This document shows positions 55,332 through 64,000 of a DNA stretch of 64,000 bases, in pieces. The position numbers were made by a program, and so were the translations under genes. Source of the stretch: Centroberyx gerrardi. Lineage: Eukaryota > Chordata > Actinopteri > Beryciformes > Berycidae. Numbering within the stretch: position 1 is the stretch's first letter; each line of letters begins with the position of its first letter. Under the pieces are notes generated by a model. It saw only the letters and a program-made list of their open reading frames with translations. It made no database searches and was not told the DNA's origin. The stretch covers positions 28,814,174-28,878,173 of the forward strand of contig NC_136012.1 of NCBI RefSeq assembly GCF_048128805.1. The letters run 5' to 3'.

Positions 55332-57199
55332 AGGAATAGTTCACCCAAAAATGAAAATATTGTCATCTCCTCCCCTCATGTTCAGCCGAAACACCGTGAA
55401 GTTTGTTTATCTACAACACACAGAGCAGCTCCATGTCAGCCTCCAACACAACACACACACACACACACAGCAGCTCCATGTCAGCCTCCAACACAACACA
55501 CACACACAGCAGCTCCATGTCAGCCTCCAACACACACACACACACACAGCAGCTCCATGTCAGCCTCCAACACACACACACACAGCAGCTCCATGTCAGC
55601 CTCCGACACAACACACACAGCAGCTCCATGTCAGCCTCCAACACACACACACACACACACAGCAGCTCCATGTCAGCCTCCGACACACACACACACACAG
55701 CAGCTCCATGTCAGCCTCCAACACAACACAACACACACACACAGCAGCTCCATGTCAGCCTCCAACACAACACACACAGCAGCTCCATGTCAGCCTCCAA
55801 CACAACACAACACACACACAGAGCAGCTCCATGTCAGCCTCCAACACAACACAACACACACACAGAGCAGCTCCATGTCAGCCTCCAACACAACACAACA
55901 CACACACAGCAGCTCCATGTCAGCCTCCAACACACACACACACACAGCAGCTCCATGTCAGCCTCCAACACAACACAACACACACACACAGCAGCTCCAT
56001 GTCAGCCTCCAACACACACACACACACACACAGCAGCTCCATGTCAGCCTCCAACACAACAACGTGAACAGGAGCTGGTTCTTCAGAGCAGTGGTTCTCA
56101 AACTGGGGGGCGTGCGATGATTTATGGGACAGGAAAAACATTTCTTCTATACAAATTTATTGTTGAGTAATTTTTCTGATTTTTCTCATGTTTGCTTTTT
56201 TTTCTAGTGAAATATTGAATAGTTTTCAGCCTCTGATAATGAATCAAATGAAATAACCCGAAACGGTAAACTCATATTTTGGCTGAGCTGTTCACTCTGC
56301 AGCCTGATGAGATCCTCAGGGCGTCCCACCGTTTTTTCAGTAATCAAGGAGACCGATAACTGAGATTTGGGGCCGATATGCATTTGCAGTAACAATGAAA
56401 ATTTTAGTGTCAAAATTTACAGCAACACAAAACTTCCTTTGAATGCCATTAAACATTTCAACATTATATTTTGAAAAAAATAAAGTGCAGGGAGCTCCGA
56501 GCAGCATTTCTTGTAAACTGAACTGAAATTATAAATGGATAAAAATAATTACCTAAATAGCTTCCTAAAACAGGTAAATTTCATTCAGGTTTTTTTCCCT
56601 GTAAATGCTAGAAAACTAGAAAACAGAACATTTCAACATTATATTTTGAAAAATAAAGTGCAGGGAGCTCCTGTTTATTTTATCGGCAATCATATCAGAC
56701 AAAATAACGATTGTGATAATTGGAAAAATGATGAATATTGGATCCTGGCCGATAATCAGTCGACCCTGCTTTAGAGTTCCAAAAAGGGCAAAAAAATGAC
56801 CTTAAAATTCGTCCAAACAGGAGGAGTCGAACTGTTGTGAAGCCAAACGACCGCACTGAGTCCAAAAAAACTATATTCACACCAGGATTCAGCACAACTC
56901 TTCACTACAACTAAGATAAGATAAGATAAGATTAGATAAGATATCACTTTATTAATCCCCTTGGGGAAATTCGGGTGCCACAGCAGCAACTGGCAGAACA
57001 ATATGAGGGAAAAATAAGTACAGAAGATGATAAAGAGAAGATGTAATAAAATAAAAAATAAAGGTAATGTACATAATATAAACTATAGAGTTTGGTGTGG
57101 TTTTTGAAAGCGTTCTCGCTCTGTTTGGCATGAACACACAACCTTTCCCCACGAGGGTGAGGAGATGACTACGTTTCCATTTTTGGGTGAACTGTTCCT
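55332..57199. mobile_element. TTAA-flanked TIR element (piggyBac-type, 1.9 kb)
   Basis: Left TIR AGGAATAGTTCACCCAAAAA and right TIR, reverse complemented, AGGAACAGTTCACCCAAAAA, continuing TGAAAA/TGGAAA. It is flanked by TTAA at 55328-55331 and 57200-57203, the piggyBac target. The interior is composite: a ~40-bp minisatellite (55421-56060), a GCAGTGGTTCTCAAACT repeat start near 56088, two copies of CATTTCAACATTATATTTTG (about 56452 and 56628), and a GATAAGATAA/TTTATTAATCCCC repeat (56908-57010). No transposase frame is seen. Confidence 0.82.
55421..56060. repeat. Minisatellite AGCAGCTCCATGTCAGCCTCC + (CA)n
   Basis: About 15 copies of a constant CAGCTCCATGTCAGCCTCC core separated by CA runs of variable length, giving 35-47-bp units. 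The open His/Thr/Ser/Met frames in every phase are artefacts. Confidence 0.95.
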
Positions 57200-57499
57200 T
57201 TAAGTGTTACTCTGTAAGTCAGTCCGCTCTCCAGGTACTCAGCTGTCATCTGGAGTCCTGTGATGTGGATTTGGGGATTTACCGGCAGACGAGACTAGCT
57301 GGTTTCTGTCCGTCCAGGAAGACGGACGGTCCGGTCCGAGGCTCGCTGACCTGAAGTCTGTCCGGAAAACACCAAGAAGATCTGGATCAAGTCACTTCAC
57401 ATCTGGAAGAGGAAAAGACTCGAGTCAAGACGAAACTTTAATAACCAGGAGGGGAAACGTGGTGTAGAAGCGGCAAAGAAGAGGATATTGATGTGTATA

Positions 57500-58049
57500 T
57501 CCAAGTCATGTGACTTGAGTCACAATATTAACTGCTTGAGACTTGACTTAATGCATGAAGAGAAGACTTGAGACTTGACTTGACTTGGGTTCTGCTGACT
57601 TGGGACTTGACTCTGACTTGTAGTTTGATGACTTGAAAAGGTTTCTAAAGTCTTGACTTGAGATCTTGTGTTTGTGTAAATGACTTAGATTGAAAGTGAT
57701 GAGATTTGTTCCAGCGGACGACTGAATTTAAATTCTGTTTTCTGAATTTGTATGGAATGATTGAATTTATTGAAGTTGAAACTGATTATAGAAATCAAAC
57801 TCATGATGCTCTTACCAAGTTTTTATCCTATTAAAACCATATTGCATTGAAAAGTCCTAGATATTTAGTTTTCTTTAAGATATTAACTTGATACTGGACT
57901 CTTGATTTGTTCTGACTTGACTTGCTGTTCTACATTTAGACTTGAGACTTGACATTAATGACATGGACTTGACTTAGTAATCTACATTTAGACTTGGGAC
58001 TTGACTTGAGACTTGGGACTCAAGCAAAGTTGACTTGGTCACACCTCTG
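57500..58049. mobile_element. GACTTG hAT-like element, copy C (longest)
   Basis: The longest of three copies. It has the GACTTG-rich left part seen in copy A plus the internal segment (about 57650-57890) shared with copy B, and ends CACACCTCTG at 58049. The extreme left terminus is eroded. Confidence 0.8.
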
Positions 58050-58860
58050 GTGTAGGCCTATATGGATATAAAATTACAATAAACAACATGTATTGAAGGT
58101 TAAAACTGCAGCATCTTCATCATGCTGATACAGAGCTCCTATTGGCTGCAAACAGTTCTCAGCATGTTGACTGACAGATTCACAGCTGGTCTGGACTTCA
58201 GATTTGTGAATCTGATGTGAAAACTGAGGCAGAGAAACACCGAGCAAGAGAGAGAGGACATGAGACAGAAGTTAAGCAGCAGATCGTGGTGGAAACTACA
58301 ACAAGTTACTAGAGAGTTAAAACACTCAAATGAATGCAAAAAATGTTGTATATGAATATATTACAAATTATTTGATCAGATGCAGATGGATGTAAATCCC
58401 ATAAAATATGGGATGTCCAGTTGTCTAACCCAAACTGCAGACCAAGATGTTAACTGTTATCATGATTATAACGTTTTTCTCTTTGGAGAGTCAAAAAAGC
58501 TCAGCTGTATTTGGCTGATGAGTGTGATACATTTTGACTTTATATTGCTTTACTTGTGCTGTCAGTCACTGTTATCTGACAGCAGCTGCTTGTGCTTTGT
58601 ATTGCTTATTTATATTGACTTTAATAGTTCAGATTCCTATTGCTTATTCCTGCTGTCAGTCATTAAGGAGGCGGGGACAACAACATGACTTCTGTGTCGG
58701 TGATGAATAAAAGAACAACTTCTATTGATCATTTATGTTGTCAATCATTAATTCTGACTCATTTCCCGTTCCGTATTGCTCATTCCTGCGGTCAATCATT
58801 AGGTTCCGACCCATAACTTGCTTTTCATTGGTCATTTCTGCTGTCAATCGTCAATGAGGC
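58050..58860. other. Intergenic sequence upstream of maml1
   Basis: Unique to about 58520, then a degenerate tandem array (58540-58860) of ~60-bp units sharing ATTGCTTATT/CATTCCTGCTGTCAATCATT. No gene is seen. Confidence 0.55.
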
Positions 58861-59284
58861 AGGAACACCGACAACACTCCCATCGGTGAGGAAAAAAAGA
58901 GAAAGTTTCCAAGATGGCGGCGGAGACCTGCCTGTCCGCTGGAAAACAATAGAAGCAACACAGAGGAACGGAGTTAGCTCGTTCTTACTGACGGATCCTG
59001 TTTCTGTTGTGAACCTCAGAATCCGGCTCGGCTCGGTCAGCGGCTTCATCCACACCGACAGCTCGGGACAAATCATTTTAAAGTCTGAGCATCATGCTGT
59101 ATTTAAATACTGCCAAGCTAGCCACCTAGCTAGCTAGCCCAGCTAACGTTAGCCCGGCTACCCAAAACAGAGCGTTAGCAGATAGCGGCTAACAGCTATT
59201 AGCTAGCTACACCGAGGAGGCGGAGGATCAGCTGTTTGCTAGACAGATGCTGTAGAAACGGCAGACAGCAACATTTCTTTTACA
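58861..59284 (+). promoter_or_regulatory. maml1: Candidate maml1 promoter / 5' UTR exon
   Basis: AAGATGGCGGCGG at about 58912 is a strong YY1-type element of the kind found at or just downstream of TATA-less start sites. A consensus donor GTAAGT starts at 59285, so a 5' UTR exon of about 370 bases could splice to an acceptor (taccacag) ending at 60172, 12 bases before the maml1 start codon. The exon structure is inference. Confidence 0.45.
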
Positions 59285-60172
59285 GTAAGTGAACTTAAAA
59301 CGTACTCTTCTTGTGGGGATAGGCTAGTCGTTTGTTTTCTCGCCCCTGAATTGATGGTAGTAGTTGGATTTATATGTTTGCTCGGTGAGAGTTTTACCCT
59401 GTCAAGTTTGTGAAGAAGGCAGGCTGATCGCTAACGCTAGCCAGTCAAGCTAACCAGCTCTTGTTCGATAACCTAGCTAATACTTGAGCAAAATAAACTT
59501 TTGAACAAGTTAGTAATCTGATATATTGTTCCCATTATGTGTAACGTTATTTATATCTAATGGCTGGTAGCGAAGTTAGACGCTAGCTAGCTCCGTAACG
59601 ACCAAACTTTGCCAGCAGCTAAAAGTTTTGGGATTTTTCGACGCTCCAACTTTGGTTTGTGAGTAGAGGAATGTGCTAGCCCAACACGAGTCAGATAGCA
59701 GAACATTTCATTGATTTGAGGTCGTTGTGAAATGAGAACATAGTGATTTAAAGCATTAACAGTTTGCCCGCACATTAGTGAGTGTTGGGTTGTATTGAAA
59801 CCACAGGAAGAATCAGTGTTTGTCTTCGCACTTGGTAATATCAGACGGAATGTGGCTTTAGCAGACTCTACAGCAGGTTATACAGCGACTTACTGGAGAT
59901 GTTATACAGAATGGGATAATACAGTTAACGAACATGAACTTGATTGTAAGTTAGCAAGAACGGCAGGCTGAATGAAATTCCACCAAAAACCTTGATTTTC
60001 CTCTCCGGTAGTGACTGCTGCTGTGACTAAAGGCCATTAGCAAGACAAAGGTTGACTCCATGGAGCCAGCAGAGGATTCTTTGTAAAGGGCAAGGGGGGT
60101 GTAGACGCCCAAACTGAAAAGAGGCAAATTCAGCATTTTATGGACGAAACCTGAGTCTGGAGTTTACCACAG
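59285..60172 (+). other. maml1: Possible maml1 5' UTR intron
   Basis: Unique sequence rich in GCTAGC/CTAACG words, with no repeat array and no homology recognised. Alternatively this is upstream promoter DNA and transcription starts near 60150. Confidence 0.35.
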
Positions 60173-60184
60173 TCTTTATTGATG

Positions 60185-60505
60185 ATGGCGGATTTTGTTG
60201 CACCGCGACACAGCGCGGTGATGGAGAGGCTCCGCCGGAGAATCGAGCTCTTCCGGCGGCATCACAACAGCTGTGAGAGCCGCTATGAGAGCACGGCGCT
60301 GGAGCGGCTGGAGCTGGAGCGGCAGCAGACCTTCGCCCTGCACCAGCGCTGCTTACAGACCAAAGCCAAGCGCTCCAACAAGCACCGGCAGCCCCAGCCG
60401 AGCAGCGACCAGGCGGGGCAGAGAGGGCCGGGGACGGGCGGCGGCAGCGCGGACCTGGGGGAGAGCGGCGCCGGGGAGCAGAGCAGGAACAGCACTTTGA
60501 TAGCG
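60185..60505 (+). CDS. maml1: Mastermind-like 1, first coding exon
   Basis: A nuclear co-activator that locks Notch intracellular domain onto CSL/RBPJ and recruits p300. The exon encodes 107 residues starting MADFVAPRHSAVMERLRRRI; residues about 7-65 form the basic/amphipathic helix that binds the Notch-CSL groove (ELFRRHHNSCESRYES, LERLELERQQTFALHQRC, KAKRSNKHRQPQ). It ends in a Gly/Ser-rich stretch at a phase-0 donor, gtgagt (60506). Two in-frame ATGs exist; 60185 is preferred (A at -3, G at +4, and MADF aligns with the conserved MAEF of human), over 60182. Human MAML1 has a few extra N-terminal residues. The remaining exons lie downstream of the window. Confidence 0.95.
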
Positions 60506-63500
60506 GTGAGTAAATCCCAGCAGATTACACACTGATGCGGCGGGGAAAGCCACGGAGGACGGCAGCTGCAGGGGCTTTTCACCACAGCAGCAGTTTCCAA
60601 TCATGTGCCATTGAGACCAAGAGTCTGCAGGTTTCACTCCAGCTGATCTCTCTGATTAGTCTCTCTCTCTCTGGGTGAAGTTGTGCTGATTGGTGAAATC
60701 AGCCGCTGATGGAAACCTGCAGACTCTCAGCCTGGATGGCGCACGATTGAAGACATTTGAGTCCAAGTGTCCTCCATGCAAATGAAACGGAGGCAGTGAG
60801 TGTGTGCAGCTGCAGTGATTGACAGAGGAAGTGTTGTCTGTGGCCATGCTGCCTGTCACATGACTCCAGTGTTTTCCTTCAGCCTGTCGGAGCAGAGAGG
60901 AAGCTGCTGCTGCTGCTGCTGCTTTTACACAAACAGGCCGCTCTCCCGCCTGGACCGCTCCGTTCACTGGGAGCTGCTGCAGGAGGAATATGGGGGAGTG
61001 GTGGGTTACTGTCCTTCACCCCCCACCCTGCTAATGTGTCCTTGAGCAAGACACTGAATCCCAGCCAGCTCCAGACCCTGACCTCTGACCTCCCTGTGGT
61101 TTTCGTATTATTTTAACCATTATGTGTGCATGTCTACGTGTGCATTTCTAAAGAAGTGTAGTCCTATGTATGTACATAGCACAATGATTACTACTATATA
61201 ATAATAATAATAATTATCATAATAATCATAAACTTTTTTTATATAGCACCTTTCTTAATCAGAGTTTACAAGCTGCTTTACAGAATAAAAGACAGAATAC
61301 AAGAGTAAAACAAACATGCAATAGAATAAAATACAATAGTAAAAATTTAAAGAGAAGCATAGGCAACAACAGCAGATGAATTAAAACTATTGGTAAAATA
61401 AAATCCAAAACAGCACAGTGGTTAGTGTATATATAACAGTCATTTCATCACAGCGCAGTGTGTTCTCTGGATGGCCTGTCAGCTGCATGTTAACCTGAAC
61501 TGTGTAGTGTGTGTAGTCTGTTCCTCTGCTGCTTGGTTTAAACCAGCAGGATGTGATGTGGAGCTTCATGGCAAACGCAGGCTGATGTCACTCTTCCTGT
61601 GGACTAGACTGGACTGGATGAGTCTTCGCTGCTGTTCAGCACTGTTCGTGTGTTGAACAGTCAGTCCTGTTAGTCAGGTCCAGTCACACTGGAGCTTCAG
61701 TGACAGAGTCTCTTTTCTACAGCCGTGACTCTGTGGAAAAAAACCTGCTGCGCTGTTCCAGTTTTTATAGTAGGAAAACTACTTCGGTGCGTGAAACCTG
61801 TGAAATGTTGTTTTAGAAGGGGGAAAAAAAGGCCGGCACTCAAAAGAACAACATTCAGGATTATTTAATTTCAAGAGGAGTTGAGTTTTAATCCAAAATA
61901 CTATAGACCCATCTTGGACATGAGCTGAAGTTCAGCATTCAGTATCTGTAAACTCTAAAAGATTCGGTCTGTAAGAGTCTCAGTCAGTGATCATCTTAAG
62001 GCAATATTTACAATATTTACTGTTTATATGCCGCAATGAATGGAAAGATTGAGCAGAAATGTAGGTGAAAAATAATCATGTTATGCTTACTGATAATGAG
62101 CTGACTGAAGATAATGTTAAAGAGATAAAGGCGTTTGTTTACATGACAGTTTTGCTTTAATCAGGTATCGACTTATTTGTGAGAATGTAAACATACTCTC
62201 AAGAACTAATCTGTCCCGGTTTCCCCCTCGTCTGAAACACTGAGGGTTTCTCCACCGGGTCCCTCTCTAGTCAGTCTGGATTCTGGTTTCCAGAGTCTCC
62301 ATCAGGTGTGAAGGTCCCTCCCTGCCTGGCTGGAGGCGGAGCTGCAGTGTGTCGCAGCAGTTTACTGCAGCAGTGTGTTGAAGCCTTCTCAGGCCGGTGG
62401 ATCCGGTCAGACTCGGTGGGTGTGACCGGACTCTGTTAGCTATCAGATGGACTTTGGACTCTTCTGCGCTCCACTCCTCTTCTCTGGGTTTCAGAGTGTC
62501 TGCCTCTGCTTTTGGTGCCAGCAGGTCTGAACCTCCGGGTCGAGGCTTGGGCTGCAACTAATAATTCATTTCATTATTTTTCTTGATTAATCATTTAGTC
62601 TATAAAATGTAAAAAATAATGACAGATGCCCATCAGATTTCCCAGAGCCCAAAGTCAATCTTCAAATTTCTTACTTGGTCTGATCAGCAGACAAAAAACC
62701 CAAAGTATTCATTTTATAATGAGATGAAACCTAAACTCCTTTCACACATGAAACCTGTAAAATTGACGTTTACATTTTTCCAGTAAAGGCAGCAGTTTCT
62801 GTTGTTCAGACATGCCTTTCCGCTTTTTTTAACATAATGCTGCCGTTCACACAATACTGACAATACTGTTAAATTCCACTGTTGTCATTTTGTCCCGGAA
62901 ATGACGTTTAACCTCCGGAGTCGCTGCAGTTTGAAAACACAGCAGCGAATCTCTCCGTCCGCCCGACTCCCAGGATCTCTCTGATTTCACCGTCTGTCCA
63001 ATTTGTCATTTTCATCAAAAAGTAAAAGCTGCAGTCTGTAGCGGTTTGTGTTTCCTCCTCCGAACGTTCTGCCGCTCTGGCCTTAACGCTCTGTCATCAT
63101 CCACACACAGACGGTCGATACACAACTTTACTGTAACGTTACGACGTCCGGATCAGAGAAACTGAAGAACTGATTCACTGGCATTTCAACACCGGCTGCT
63201 TTCCACACATGAAACCTGCTGATACATTCAGAACAGACTGCAGGGGGACAGAGGCTCTAGAAAAGCAGCAAATACTAGCTTTCGTGAAGCTGTAACCGGC
63301 TAATTTGGGGTATTTTTGCCTGATAAATGTCTAAAATGATTAAATGACTACCACAATTATAATCAATTAATTTTCTGTTGGATCGATTAAGCGACTAATC
63401 GTCTCAGCAGCTCTGTTTCTGTTGTTCCCACATGACCAGAGAACTAGAATGTTTTAATGAGCCCGATATTTACTCGGTTTATTTTTATTTTACTAGTTTA

Positions 63501-64000
63501 TTTGACAGGGACGGTGCTTTAATAGACATTTCTGTAGCAGAGTTGGCCACAGAAGCAGGAAACACAAATCCAACAGGAGGCAGAACAGATGGAACGTCCT
63601 CGTTAAAAAACGGACCGTCAGCGTTCTGCTGGAAGAGACGAGGCGTTTACTGTCAGGTTACAGGATGGAAATATTACCAGAGGAAATGACAAATGGGATT
63701 TCAGTGTGTGTGTGTATACTGGACACTCATGTTAATGCCAGGTGTAAATATAATCCAAATAGATCTAATCCAGCTTCATGAGATCTAGTCACAATCTGGA
63801 TAGGAGACGCATGTCAGTGCAGTGAACGTTTTCACCTGTAGCTCCGGTCAGATGTCAGGACCGGCTGCCTGGAAGTTAGAGCAAATATCAAAACCAGAGG
63901 AAAACATGGAGGCAGAAACACAAGACGACCCGCAGCAGAGGATCAGTGACAGATTAAAACACATGAGGATATACTGTAGGTAGAGCTGGGCAAGAATTCA
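60506..64000 (+). other. maml1: maml1 intron 1 (start)
   Basis: Contains a SINE-like phrase (GAGCAAGACACTGAATCCC, about 61044), an ACTTTATTTAT-type dispersed repeat (61200-61350) preceded by (ATA)n, and the TIR-like element at 62547-63413. Unique sequence otherwise. No exon is seen before the window ends. Confidence 0.6.
62547..63413. mobile_element. GGGCTGCAACTAA-type TIR element
   Basis: Left end GGGCTGCAACTAATAATTCA and right end with ATCGATTAAGCGACTAATCG followed by CTCAGCAGCTC, roughly the inverted counterpart (reverse complement GAGCTGCTGAGACGATTAGT). ATTAATC/GATTAAT words flank both sides. Boundaries are approximate; the middle contains two copies of CACACATGAAACCTG (62742 and 63204), suggesting a composite. 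Confidence 0.5.

Noticed and set aside
55237..56170. His/Thr/Ser/Met repeat frames in three phases
   Set aside because: All phases of the same minisatellite; a real repeat protein would be favoured in one phase only.
58886..59137. 83-codon frame beginning near the YY1-type motif
   Set aside because: Starts in the inferred maml1 5' UTR/promoter, has no recognisable domain and does not continue into the maml1 frame.

Overview
This is a window of vertebrate nuclear DNA, almost certainly from a teleost fish. The genes are split by GT-AG introns, the encoded proteins are vertebrate orthologues, and the non-coding DNA is full of (CA)n/(CT)n microsatellites, short minisatellites and small non-autonomous DNA transposons of kinds common in ray-finned fish. 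There is no operon, bacterial gene, CRISPR array, rRNA or tRNA gene. I cannot name the species. All three genes run on the + strand: the 3' half of mgat4b, the whole of canx, and the first coding exon of maml1. Human CANX, MAML1 and MGAT4B lie close together on 5q35, which supports the calls, but human MGAT4B lies beyond MAML1 on the opposite strand, so order and orientation differ here.

Layout. 1-1532 is a polypurine tract. 3236-24285 holds the last eight coding exons of mgat4b (283 codons, including the EDD motif and the C-terminal region), with a 3' UTR ending near 25.7 kb. 25.7-31.3 kb is intergenic: a 1.15-kb tetranucleotide array and a 1-kb TIR element. canx has a likely non-coding first exon ending at 31416, a CCAAT-rich promoter with an exact ER-stress element at 31203-31221, fourteen coding exons from 38081 to 51510 (632 codons reconstructed), and a long 3' UTR with a poly(A) signal at 54942. 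55.0-58.9 kb is intergenic and mostly mobile-element DNA. maml1 has a candidate promoter near 58.9 kb and its first coding exon at 60185-60505; the window ends inside its next intron.

Function. mgat4b (Golgi N-glycan branching) and canx (ER lectin chaperone for N-glycoproteins) both act in N-glycoprotein maturation; maml1 is a nuclear Notch co-activator. The sequence shows no co-regulation of the three.

No undescribed gene system was found. The unusual content is structural: a foldback element whose arms are 31-bp minisatellites with a central palindrome; a tandem duplication of a canx exon end that carries intact extra 5' splice sites, one of them in frame; a triplicated acceptor motif before canx exon 5; repeated expansion of CT tracts at splice acceptors; and several intact TIR elements with clear target-site duplications.
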